Source: Azolla caroliniana
Lineage: Eukaryota > Polypodiophyta
Length of the DNA: 64,000 nt
Direction of reading: 5' to 3'
NCBI GenBank assembly: GCA_043228905.1
Contig: JBHGNT010000006.1
Location: forward strand, 17,112,001 to 17,176,000
The translations under genes and the position numbers were made by a program. Shown here one piece after another: positions 9,420-19,797 of the stretch (within the stretch, counting starts at the first letter, position 1; every line of letters starts with the position of its first letter). Below the pieces are notes generated by a model. The model searched no databases and was not told the DNA's origin. It saw only the letters and a list, made by a program, of their open reading frames with translations.

Positions 9420-10577
9420 ATGGCTATTGTTAGCGCCCAAGAATATCAATCCGTTTTCTCCGAGTTACAGTGCCTAAAAGAAAAATTTGTTGCCCTAGAA
9501 CAAGAAAACCAACGGCTGATAGGGGATCTGCAGCAAATCGCTCTAGAAAAGCAACAAACGCAGCAACAACATGGGGAGTTAGCGTTACGGGTGCAACAAC
9601 TCGAAGTGGCATTGCAACAACAAGGATCAAGTCCCCAAGGATTTCATAAAGAGCCGAAGATTGGACTTCCTGTGAAATTTGATGGAACGCGATCGCAATT
9701 CAGGGGATTCCTTAATCAGGTACGATTAGTCCTCCAAATGCATCCTTCCCGATACCCCACTGATGCATCCCGAGTCGGCTTAATAGGCACGTTGCTTAGC
9801 GGCTCAGCCTTAGCATGGTTCGCTCCGCTTCTAGAAAAACAATCGCCCTTGCTTAATAACTTTGAAGATTTTATTACTGAGTTCAAAGCCTGCTTTGGAG
9901 ACACCGACAACATCAGGACGGCGATCAACAAGATCCGGCGATTGCGTCAAGGCGATCGTCCAGCCTCTGCCTATGCGGCGGATTTCTGCCTACTCGCTTC
10001 CGACATAGCCTGGGATGATCAAGCACTAATGGAGCAGTTTCGCTATGGCCTGCGAAATTATGTCAAAGATCTACTTCTAACCTTCCCCGAAGAACCAAAG
10101 TCTCTTACGGAGGCAATCAGTTGAGTGGTCCAATGTGACAACCGCCTCTTCGAACGGCGTTCGGAACGTCAATTACATATACCACGCGCTAGGCCGGAGC
10201 CCACTTACGCTGCAGTCGCGGCTAGACCATTTGCACGAGACATTCCTCAAGCAAATACTTCGACACCGATGGAGATCGATACCATGCGTCGACGCGGCCC
10301 GTTATCGGAAGAAGAAAAGCAACGACGACGTGCAAATCGATTATGTCTTTATTGCGGTGGACCAGGGCATATCGCAATCAATTGTCCCCATAGGCCAAGA
10401 AGACAGGTAAATCATATTGTAGCCTGTACTAAACCCGAGTCAATTCTTCCCTTAGGAGTGTCTGATAGTATTAATAGTACTAATAGAGTGTTTGATAGTA
10501 TTCATAGTACTAATAGCCCAAGTATCTCAAATAAATTTGAAATCCTTAGTCAATTAGATGAAGAGTTAAACGATTGA
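9420..10577 (+). pseudogene. A gag (capsid and nucleocapsid), one in-frame stop
   Basis: Starts ATG at 9420 with a Gln-rich coiled-coil stretch (residues about 10-65), then a capsid-like domain with FDGTRSQFRGFLNQVRLVL, GSALAWFAPLLE and FKACFGDTDNIRTAINKIRR (residues about 80-185), the retrotransposon Gag pattern shared with Tf1/sushi elements and domesticated PEG10-type genes. A TGA at 10122-10124 interrupts the frame. The zinc knuckle CLYCGGPGHIAINC lies at about 10341-10382. The frame ends at 10577, overlapping pol by four bases in the -1 frame, so pol would need a -1 frameshift or re-initiation. Confidence 0.85.
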
Positions 10578-12423
10578 GTCCAGCCAAAATAGGAGCCGTT
10601 TGGTTGGACAGCAACCCTAGATCTGTACAACCCATTAGTGGTTCCATTCCTTCCAAGCAAGTTAGCAATGTGTTCCTAGCCCAAGTCATTGTTAGTACTA
10701 AAAGTACTCCCCTAGTACCCGTCCTAGCACTTTTAGATTCCAGAGCTAATTCATGTTTCATGGATCGAAATTTTGCCCAAGCTTCTCAGATATCCTTAAG
10801 AAAACTTCCTTGTCCCACATCTGTAGTAGTCATTGATGGTCGTCCCATTGCTTCCGGGAATATTATAGAAGAATCAGAACCCATTCAAGTTGTCCTAGGT
10901 AGTTTTGTGTGTGTAATATCATTTAATATAATTAGTAGTCCAGAGCATCCCATTGTCCTAGGATTACCTTGGTTTGAATTACATAATCCAGCCATAGATT
11001 GGAGAACAAGAGAAGTCCGATATCGACCACCCCAAGAATCAACTCACCAAGTTTCGACCATTTCACTCCATCAACTACGCGAAGAAGGACCCAAGGAGGC
11101 AATGTTCCTATTTGCAATATCAGTACATCCTTCCAGCACTATTAAGAAGGACTCCTCAGTACAACTTCCCGCAAAATATCATCTTTATGCCGATGTATTT
11201 GACAAGGTAAAAGCCGGTACCCTTCCTCATCACCGTCCCTATGACTGTCCCATCGATTTACAACCAGGAACCGAGCCACCATGGGGACCAATTTACAACT
11301 TGTCACCCATCGAGTTAGAAGTCCTTCGAGCCTACATAGAGGAGAACTTGGCAAGCGGGTTCATCCACCATTCGAAATCTCCGACTGGTGCACCCATCTT
11401 CTTTGTCAAGAAGAAAGATGGCTCACTTCGTCTTGTCGTTGATTACTGCGGATTGAATAAAGTCACCATCCGGAATAGGTATGCACTTCCTCTTATATCA
11501 AGTCTTTTAGAGCGAGTTAATGGTGCCAAGTTTTTTACTAAAATCGACCTACGAGGAGCGTATAATCTCGTGCGGATCCGACCGGGAGATGAGTGGAAGA
11601 CCGCCTTTCGCACGCGGTATGGGCATTTCGAGTATACTGTTATGCCGTTTGGCCTAACCAATGCACCCGCAGTCTTCCAACACATGGCAAATGATATATT
11701 CAGAGACCTCTTGGATATCTGTTTGATCATTTATCTGGATGATTTGTTGATTTATTCGAAGACCCAGGAAGAGCACGATTCTCATGTACTATTAGTACTA
11801 AAGCGACTCTGCGAGAATGGTCTTTATGCCAAGTTAGATAAATGTAGATTTGACTGCAAGCAAGTGGAATTTCTAGGCTACGTCATCTCCTCAAAGGGCA
11901 TCGCCATGGATCCAACTAAAATCCAAACTGTACTAGAGTGGCAAATTCCACGGTCGGTACGAGATGTACAATGTTTTCTAGGTTTTGCTAACTTCTACCG
12001 TAAGTTTATACAGGATTACTCGAAGATTATTTTACCTCTCACACAACTTACGAAGAAGGGCCAAGCATTTCTTTGGTCCGTAGAACCAGATATGGGTTTT
12101 CGGCATCTTAAGAAAGCCTTTACATCAGCACCGATTCTAGCTCATGTGGATACAAGCAAACCATTCATCATGGAGGCCAACGCATCAGATTTCGCCCTCG
12201 GTAGCATCCTTTCTCAACAAGGCGATAAAGAAGCGTTGCATCCGGTGGCTTTCCATTCGCGCAAATTCGATGTCGCAGAAATCAACTACGAAATACATGA
12301 CAAGGAGTTATTAGCCATCGTGGATTCATTTGTACAATGGCGGCATTTCTTAGAGGGCTCTCCACATCAGGTCATTGTCTTTAGCGATCATAAAAATCTT
12401 GCTTATTTTCAGAACGCTCGCGT
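10574..12423 (+). pseudogene. A pol, N-terminal part: protease, RT, start of RNase H
   Basis: Open for over 600 codons. The protease site is VLALLDSRANSCFMD (residue about 55), where the family has DSG; Gly is replaced by Arg. RT motifs in order: [60 protein letters not shown] and the catalytic IIYLDDLLIYSK (residue about 387). RNase H starts at FIMEANASDFALGSILSQQG. B enters at 12424 after AYFQNAR, and the frame continues at 19798. Confidence 0.9.
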
Positions 12424-12951
12424 TGTCGTGCCTTTCGGCTCCGGATCGTTGCGTGAGTCGGGTGGGAACCACAGAGGTCTTGGACTAGGAGAAAGAAGTT
12501 CGTGAGATAGAGATTAATTATGAGTAAATAGCAAAGAGAAAGATAAGAAACTCGTGAATCACACGAGTATCCTATTTTAATTGGTACTTAGGGTGTTAAG
12601 AGAGAAGTAGATGTATAAATCGTGAATCCCACGAATAATTTTTGTATTGAAAATATATTTAATCCAAATAATCAACAAAAACTACAATGTGCTCCCCATC
12701 CTTATATAGTGATGGGAGAGACTAAGCATAGCTACATGCTTTTTCTCATATGTTCATGCACACTAAATGTGCATGTGATGCTTTTTTTTATTTCCTAAGT
12801 ATAGGGCTCATGCACACTAGATGTGCATGAGTTATTTTTAGTGTCTCGTTTTTCTTTTTCATATATTAAAAAAATACACGATTTACCTTTTAATAAAGGT
12901 ATGCATAAATAAAGGTCTTATACGTATTAAATCTATATTTAAAACACTTGA

Positions 12952-13023
12952 GATAAGTTAATGTAATGGTAAGGTTGGGGTTTGTCAACGTGGAGGTGCA
13001 GAGTTCGAATCACGCCCTGCGCA
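12952..13023 (+). other. tRNA-like segment in the B 3' LTR
   Basis: Plus strand (antisense to B): an A-box-like TTAATGTAATGGTAAGG, then GAGTTCGAATCACG as B-box about 45 bases further on. Spacing fits an intragenic Pol III promoter. Stems are weak. A second copy is at 19482-19553, and N3 has a diverged version at the same relative position. Confidence 0.6.
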
Positions 13024-13070
13024 GTAGTGAGTATTTCCTTTCCTTTTACATTTATGTCTCTTTATCCGGC

Positions 13071-13215
13071 TCTTCCTTGCCGGTATGCCGTTTTCTTCCT
13101 TGCCGGTATGCCGTTTTCCTCCTTGCCGGTTTCCTCCTTGCCGGTATGCCGTTTTCTTCCTTGCCGGTATGCCGTTTTCCTCCTTGCCGGTATGCCGTTT
13201 TCTTCCGGTTCTCAC
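13071..13215. repeat. Minisatellite in the B LTR U3
   Basis: Five to six units of about 23 bp built on CCTTGCCGGTATGCCGTTTTC. The other LTR (from about 19601) has one unit fewer. GC-rich compared with the AT-rich remainder of the LTR. Confidence 0.9.
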
Positions 13216-13273
13216 CGAGCACTCCATTCTCTATCCGGAGAGACAAAAATATAATTTCCACATAGTGTGCAAC

Positions 13274-16200
13274 CTACACTACGACACTCGCCCCCTCCAA
13301 ACCCGCACATCCTCCGGTATGTGCCGAAGTTCTTGATTCCTCGTATCCGTCTTCACCCGAAGCTTCCTCCGATTCTCCCCTTATGTCGACTATGAGTTGT
13401 AATCCACTTTCTTCGCTTCCCGCATCATTGTGGTCTTCGTCCGATTGCTCCTCGTTGTCGGTCTCGACTTGGATCACATAAGGTTTGTCGTCGGTCCGCT
13501 TCTTGAAAATCTTCACCCGCTTCCCGGCTATAGGCACTCGTAGTATTGTTCCATCCAACTCGGACAGTCGGTACGTCCCGTTGTCGAAGACCTTCCGAAC
13601 CTCGTACGGCCCGAACCACCTTTTCGCGAATTTCCGCATCGTTGTATGTTGATGGTCCAAGCTACTATCATAGACGATCACCCAATCTCCTTCTTCAATC
13701 CTCCTCGGTCGTAGTCGGTGCTTTGTGTCGAACCGGCTTTTGTTCCGGAACCGTGCTTCTTGTTGTCAGCGTGACGCTTCCGCTACATCTTTCGGTCTTC
13801 CCTCCAGTTGTCGTATCCGGACCGCTAGTAGCTCTTCCCGGCTCATCTCTTCCTTCCACGGTAGTATTGTCCAAGTCGCGATTGCGGTTTCCGTTGGCAT
13901 TACCGGTGCTTGTCCGGTCATGAGTTCTGCCGGCATGTAACCGGTCACGAAGCTATGCGTCGTCCGATCCGCCCATAGTGCATATGGAAGCATTTGTGGC
14001 CAATCCTTCACCCTTCCGTCGCATGCCTTCGCAAGTGCTTTCACGATCGGACTATGTCCTCGTTCGATCTTCCCGTTGGCCTCCGGATTGTAGGCCGTTG
14101 TCAACGTTAACCGAACTCCATGTTTGGCGAAGAATCCCCTAGCTTCGTCCGAGTCGAGTTCTCCCCGGTCCGCAATCACTTGTCCTACGCAGCCGTACCT
14201 ACAAAACACTTCTTCCAAAAGAAATTGGCACACCGCGGCACACGTTTTCCTCCGAAGCGCTCGACCTTCAACTTGGTTTGTGAGATCTTCTCGAGCTAAC
14301 ACCAAGTATTTCTTTTGTCCAATCCCGGTCGGCATAGCTACAATGTCGACCATCCACTTGAAGTTGATTGTCGATGAGAATGTCGGATGCAGCTCATCTC
14401 GGTGTCGGACCCCGGAGTAGACTTGACATTTCTCGCAGCTTTCTGTGAACTCCGCGACATCTTTATACATGTTCTTCCACCAATATCTTTGCTTGATTTT
14501 CACAAAAGTTGCCCATGTTCCTCGATGTCCAGCCCAATCGGATTCGTGGAACTCGGACATTATCCGGTTTCGTTGCTCTTTCGTCCCGACTACTCGAAGT
14601 GGTATCCCATCCGGTCTTTTCGGCGTCCTCCATATTAAACCGTTTTCCAAGAAGAACTTTTGGACTTGCCTCTTCTTCCTTCGGATCTCGGCTCTCCTTT
14701 CTTTATCATTGGTTGAATCCTCGACCTCTTGTAGCATCTTCCCGATCATCAAGGTTTCCCCCTCGTATTCTTCTTCCCGGAATTCTCGGATCACGTTCAC
14801 TCGGCATATGTGTTCTGACGTGAAGTAGTCTTCGGAAACTTCTTCATTATCTGATTCGGTTATGTCGTCTTCAAACCGCGCCCTCGATAACATGTCCGCT
14901 ACCGCGTTGTCCTTCCCCGAGATGTGTCGAACCTCCGGATTAAGTGACTTGACATATGCAATCCACCTTAGCATAGCCACATCCGGTATCGTACAACACC
15001 GCATCATCCCGAGTATCGGAAGACAATCCGTCTCGATCACCACTTCAGCTCCGATCAAATAATCCCGATCCGATTTTATCGCCGACACGACTCCCCACAA
15101 TTCTCTTTTGACTTGTGCATATCCGCGTTGCCTTTCGTTGAGGACCTTTGCTCCAAATCGGATCGGATACCGCGAACCATCCGAGTCGGCTTGATTGATG
15201 ACCCACCCGATACCGGTTGGACTTGTATCAACCGTTACTATGATTGGCCGCTCGTAGCTTGGCTTCTTAAGTGATTCCGCCCTCCATAGTGTCTTCTTGA
15301 GCTTCCTCATGGCTTTAGTGTGTTCCGGTTTCCACTCGAATTTCTTACCTTTCCGCAACAAGTGATAGAGCGGGTCCGCTATATGTGCATAGTGCGGAAT
15401 CCATATGTGATAGAATGCACACGCACCCAGAAACCTTCGGACTTCCGATGTTGACTCACATACTTCCTTCATAGCTTGAATCGCATCGATCTTTGTTGGT
15501 GACGGTCTTCGGCCGTAGGGTCCACATAGATGTCCGACCACCAATATTTCTTCTTGCCCGAATGCCGATTTCTCCCCGGAAAGTGTTAGGTGCACATCTT
15601 CTAGCTTTCGCAACACTTTCTCGCAATCATGAATATGGTCGACCACGAACTTTCGGCATCCCCGATCATCCATAGTCTCATCTTTTTCTTCCACCGCGCA
15701 TCCTTTTATCGGAATGTCATCTAGAAACGGCATCGTTATCTCCGGGATGCAATCTCGAAGCACCTTGTTCATCGCGTTCATCATATGTGCAACCGAGTTT
15801 GTCGCTCCTTGTGGTAGTGTGCACATTCGAACTAGTCCTATCGGTGTCCGCATGGTAGTGATGTCTCGGCTCTCCACGGCTAGTTGGAATTGGTCATACC
15901 CCGAGTATAGGTCCCCGATGGAGTATATCGCACGTCCGGCAAAAGCTTCCGCGAATTCGTCCACTATCGGACCGACTCCCGAGTTCCGGATCGTGACCTT
16001 GTTCACCGGTTGCAAGTCTTGGATGAATCGGAGTGACCCATTCTTCTTCGGAACCGTAAACCATCGATTTGAGTACGGAGCACTTGATGGCTCTAGAATC
16101 CCCATCGCCACCTTCTCCTTGAGCAAGTCGATGACTTTCGGAATATGCGCCCGTGGCACCGGAATCGGCTTCAGGTTCCACGGTACATGATCAATCGTGA

Positions 16201-16741
16201 AAATCACCATCGGCTCCACTATCTTTGGATCAATGCATCCGATCTCCCTCGATGTGAACGCGAATGCTTTGCCATGTTGCTCCAACATCTCTCGAAACCG
16301 TTTTTCTTCTTCTTGTAAGAGGAACCCACCTCCACCGATCCGAAGTTTCTTCCGGGTCTCATCTGTGAAGGCATGTCCGATATCCACGGTCTTCCGAAGT
16401 GTCGGGTCTCCCGAGACTTCTTTCCTCTTTTGTTCGCTATCGGCGGGTAGTGGTCCCGCGGCCGGTTTCACCTTCTTCTCCACGGTCTTGTATTTCGTAC
16501 TTACCATTGCTTCTTCTTTGCGGAGCGTATCCGGCTCCATTTTCGCAATGATCTCGTACATCTCGACCGATTCCACCGGGACTACCCGGTTCCCTTGGCT
16601 TTTATCTTCCGCAAGCTCTTCAAGCCGTTGTAGTGTATTCCCATAGAACACTTCCTCGATCACTCCCACGATTTCTTCGTCTTCTTTTATTATTGATGCC
16701 GACCGTAACTTATCCTCCACTTGTCGGTATTGTTTCTTCAT
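13274..16741 (-). CDS. B pol: RT, RNase H, integrase (one in-frame TGA)
   Basis: About 1,150 codons, interrupted only by a TGA at 13763-13765. RT: FIQDLQPVNKVTIRNSGVGP, IYSIGDLYSGYDQFQLAVES, TLPQGATNSVAHMMNAMNKV and the catalytic MPFLDDIPIKG at about 15714-15740. RNase H: IIVTVDTSPTGIGWVINQ, then GKDNAVADMLSR. Integrase: zinc part GHRGTWATFVKIKQRYWWKN with CEKC, then a D,D,E core (MVDIVAMP, IADRGELD, YNPEANGKIERGHSP). After the TGA the C-terminal domain continues (KRWFGPYEVRKVFDNGTYRL), ending with an acidic tail. Pol is not in the gag frame, so a frameshift is implied. No chromodomain is seen. Confidence 0.9.
13287..13300 (-). promoter_or_regulatory. B polypurine tract
   Basis: Minus strand TTGGAGGGGGCGAG directly before the 3' LTR, suited to plus-strand DNA priming. 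Confidence 0.75.
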
Positions 16742-16875
16742 TCCTCCGGTTACGGCCGTGTACGTAGATGCCCCATCCGGGCCGATTCGTACTTGTTTTG
16801 CTCCGAGAGTTTTCTTCCTGTGTGGGGTATCAGGGCTTCTCGGACTATCACTTCCCCACTCCGCAACAGTCCGCT

Positions 16876-18915
16876 TTAAAAATCCATTCTCACTTGGGAC
16901 AAGAGTTCCCTCTTGTTCCTTTCGTGATTTGCCGGCACCGTTAGGAATTGGACGGATTTCCCTCCGTTTTGGCTCCGAATTCGCGCAAAAGCCGCACCAC
17001 TATCGAGCACCTTCGTCTCCATCCGTGAAGCCGTGATAAAGGGTTGGCCGAGGATGACAGAATGTGAAACCTCATCCTGCACAAAGAAATTTTGGTCAAT
17101 TTCGACATCCCCGATCTTTACCGTCACATCCGGACAAGCCGCAAATAGGTCTTCTGTCGTTTTCGTGGCTGCCCGAATCTTCCATCCAGGGTTGGTGTTT
17201 ATAGGCCACTTCCCCTTTCGGTAGAACTCCTTGGACATCAAGTTGATCTCCGACCCGTGATCAATCAATGCTAGCACGGGTTCTTTGATGTTGCCGATTC
17301 GGACCGGAGTCTCTGTAGTCGCACGTGCCCAGTGTGGCCTTGTATAGTGGGAGTTCGGAATTTCGCCTTCCACTTCGGTGTCGTTCATTGAAACGGTATT
17401 TGCATTTACCCTTGGAGCATTTTCCTCCGTACTTTGTCTCTTCCTTTTCACGAGATCCACGAGAAGATCGTGAAACTCCTTCTTCGCTATTCCGAGTAGT
17501 TCCCGCAACGAAAAATCTACCCGGCTATCCAAGATTCTTTCCTCGAACACTCTTTTCAAGTCGGTTTGTTGTTCTATGTCCGAGGCGAGCTTGAATGCCG
17601 GAGTCGCCTTTTCTTTTCCCTTACCTCCGGAGTTCCAGCTTTCCGGTATCTTCGATGGTCCGGCCGCATCCTCCGTGCGCCGTCGTTTCTCATCCACATA
17701 CACCTCATGTAATTGACACAGGGCGTATATGCTATTCTTGTCGACAGGGCACTCCCATCCCGTAGCTTCCCGGACGCCTTCCGCGGTGTTTCGGATATCG
17801 TTGGAGTCGGTTTTCTCGGTGTTTCCTAGCACCTCCGGCCAAAAAGACGCCTTCGCTCCCGATGACTCCCCGACACATATTCCCGCGGTTGTCGCATAGT
17901 TGCTTCTTGCCGCTAACTCCTCCTCGAGCACCTTCTTCATGCCGCCTTTCCGGAAGTTCGGTCGGAGTGGCTTCCGAGAGTCCATCGAATGAATCCGGTT
18001 TCCCTCGTAGTAGATGAGATCCCGTCGTAGCGCCTCCTTATGGTCGTCGCAATCCCTCCGATCGTGTTCGGCGCTATCGCACCATATGCACCGTCGATCC
18101 GTATATTTGGAGCTTGTGGGGCGGTCATCCGACTTCTTCACCATCGCGATCTTTAGATTCTCCATCTCCTTCAGCAGCTGCTCCACCGTAGACGCGTCGA
18201 CTCCCTTCTCGGCCGTAATCTCCCGAGCCCTCGGTTGATGGTCTTCCAGTCCCGTTCTCGGTTTCGGAATCGGTTCCGAAACCCTCTTTTCTTCGTTGGC
18301 AAGCCATTGCCCCCTCTTCGTGTACCGCGCGACGATATCCCGCACGCTTTCCCATGTTTCGGTGAGGCCGCTTTCGGTGGTCGTGTCCTCAAGAAGCACT
18401 CCGAGATCTTTCCGGTCCCGGACGTCCACAGCTCGCAAAAACATGATGACTTTGTCCGGCGCAAGAATAGTTTGATCTCTCGCGGACAACCTCCCGAACC
18501 GACTTTCGAATGTCGAAAACACTTCGAGGACCTTCAGCCCCTTACCTGACGTTTCCACCCAATCCTCGAATCCCCTCCGCGTTGCCTTGGAGGAGTCCTC
18601 GATTGCAAACGTGGTCTTTAACGCCTCTTCGAATGCTTCCCACGTCGGATTTTGTTGTTGCAACCCGTGGATACTCCCTTGAAGCTCGTCGGTCGCCACC
18701 CGGTTAAAGGATGTCACTTGTAGTCCTTCCGAAGCCCGGCACCGGAGCATCTCCGCCTTGTAGTCCTGCAAATATCGCGACACATCCTTACCATTAAATT
18801 GCCCGTTGCGTTGCACGAGCCGCTCTACTGATGCCGAAATCTCCGACATCGTGCGTTGTTCTTGAAGCATCCGTTCGAACATCGCCATCATATTGTTAGC
18901 TTGTTGAGCCTCCAT
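16876..18915 (-). CDS. B gag-protease
   Basis: The frame is open from 19002, but the first ATG beyond the primer site is at 18915 (MEAQQANNMMAMFERM), giving about 679 residues; earlier codons would translate LTR and primer site. The capsid part (residues about 40-200) has FNGKDVSRYLQDYKAEML. The zinc knuckle CIWCDSAEHDRRDC lies at about 18055-18096. The aspartic protease site is LALIDHGSEINLMSKEF at about 17235-17275, with DHGS where many families have DSGS. No internal stop. The frame ends at 16876, 135 bases before the first pol ATG, which is in another frame. Confidence 0.88.
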   Translation of the reverse strand: MEAQQANNMMAMFERMLQEQRTMSEISASVERLVQRNGQFNGKDVSRYLQDYKAEMLRCRASEGLQVTSFNRVATDELQGSIHGLQQQNPTWEAFEEALKTTFAIEDSSKATRRGFEDWVETSGKGLKVLEVFSTFESRFGRLSARDQTILAPDKVIMFLRAVDVRDRKDLGVLLEDTTTESGLTETWESVRDIVARYTKRGQWLANEEKRVSEPIPKPRTGLEDHQPRAREITAEKGVDASTVEQLLKEMENLKIAMVKKSDDRPTSSKYTDRRCIWCDSAEHDRRDCDDHKEALRRDLIYYEGNRIHSMDSRKPLRPNFRKGGMKKVLEEELAARSNYATTAGICVGESSGAKASFWPEVLGNTEKTDSNDIRNTAEGVREATGWECPVDKNSIYALCQLHEVYVDEKRRRTEDAAGPSKIPESWNSGGKGKEKATPAFKLASDIEQQTDLKRVFEERILDSRVDFSLRELLGIAKKEFHDLLVDLVKRKRQSTEENAPRVNANTVSMNDTEVEGEIPNSHYTRPHWARATTETPVRIGNIKEPVLALIDHGSEINLMSKEFYRKGKWPINTNPGWKIRAATKTTEDLFAACPDVTVKIGDVEIDQNFFVQDEVSHSVILGQPFITASRMETKVLDSGAAFARIRSQNGGKSVQFLTVPANHERNKRELLSQVRMDF

Positions 18916-18931
18916 CTCCTTGCCACCCGTC

Positions 18932-18949
18932 TTCACGTCGGGTTCACCA
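18932..18949 (-). promoter_or_regulatory. B primer binding site, tRNA-Trp type
   Basis: Minus strand TGGTGAACCCGACGTGAA, four bases inside the 5' LTR. From memory this is the complement of the plant tRNA-Trp 3' end (CACGTCGGGTTCACCA) and differs at two positions from the tRNA-Trp site of avian retroviruses. Confidence 0.75.
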
Positions 18950-18953
18950 ACTG

Positions 18954-19793
18954 TGTTGTGCCTTTCGGCTCCGGATCGTTGCGTGAGTCGGGTGGGAACC
19001 ACAGAGGTCTTGGACTAGGAGAAAGAAGTTCGTGAGATAGAGATTAATTATGAGTAAATAGCAAAGAGAAAGATAAGAAACTCGTGAATCACACGAGTAT
19101 CCTATTTTAATTGGTACTTAGGGTGTTAAGAGAGAAGTAGATGTATAAATCGTGAATCCCACGAATAATTTTTGTATTGAAAATATATTTAATCCAAATA
19201 ATCAACAAAAACTACAATGTGCTCCCCATCCTTATATAGTGATGGGAGAGACTAAGCATAGCTACATGCTTTTTCTCATATGTTCATGCACACTAAATGT
19301 GCATGTGATGCTTTTTTTTATTTCCTAAGTATAGGGCTCATGCACACTAGATGTGCATGAGTTATTTTTAGTGTCTCGTTTTTCTTTTTCATATATTAAA
19401 AAAATACATGATTTATCTTTTAATAAAGGTATGCATAAATAAAGGTCTTATACGTATTAAATCTATATTTAAAACACTTGAGATAAGTTAATGTAATGGT
19501 AAGGTTGGGGTTTGTCAACGTGGAGGTGCAGAGTTCGAATCACGCCCTGCGCAGTAGTGAGTATTTCCTTTCCTTTTACATTTATGTCTCTTTATCCGGC
19601 TCTTCCTTGCCGGTATGCCGTTTTCTTCCTTGCCGGTATGCCGTTTTCCTCCTTGCCGGTTTCCTCCTTGCCGGTATGCCGTTTTCTTCCTTGCCGGTAT
19701 GCCGTTTTCTTCCGGTTCTCACCGAGCACTCCATTCTCTATCCGGAGAGACAAAAATATAATTTCCACATAGTGTGCAACCTACACTACGACA
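18954..19793 (-). repeat. B 5' LTR
   Basis: 840 bp, plus-strand ends TGTTGTGCC and CTACGACA. Same TATA (19231-19240), tRNA-like segment (19482-19553) and minisatellite as the 3' LTR, with one repeat unit fewer. Confidence 0.9.
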
Positions 19794-19797
19794 GCGT

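Larger units (their letters stand above)
12424..13286 (-). repeat. B 3' LTR
   Basis: 863 bp, TGTCGTGCC to CTACGACA on the plus strand; the terminal six bases are perfect inverted repeats. Minus-strand TATA box ACTATATAAG at about 12711-12720. It has one more minisatellite unit than the 5' LTR. The motif CTTCCGGTTCTCACCG at about 13203 is shared with the C1 LTRs. Confidence 0.9.
12424..19793 (-). mobile_element. B: nearly intact Gypsy element with TGTCGT/ACGACA ends
   Basis: LTRs at 12424-13286 and 18954-19793 flanked by a 4-bp TSD GCGT (12420-12423 and 19794-19797) inside the RNase H of A. Minus-strand order: gag-protease (18915-16876), then pol with RT, RNase H and integrase (16741-13274). 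The 5' LTR is the right copy, with a tRNA-Trp-type primer site just inside it; the polypurine tract is at 13287-13300. The LTRs differ by about three substitutions plus one 23-bp repeat unit, so this is the youngest datable insertion here. Its RT style (FLDD, LYSGYDQFQLA, LPQGATNS) resembles, from memory, elements of basidiomycetes and charophytes rather than the common angiosperm lineages. Confidence 0.9.

Noticed and set aside
9420-10577. A domesticated PEG10-like host gene
   Set aside because: Despite the similar Gag, it sits between intact LTRs with pol behind it and has an in-frame stop, so it is part of element A.
13766-16741. Endogenous pararetrovirus (caulimovirid) polyprotein
   Set aside because: It has an integrase and flanking LTRs with a TSD, which caulimovirids lack.
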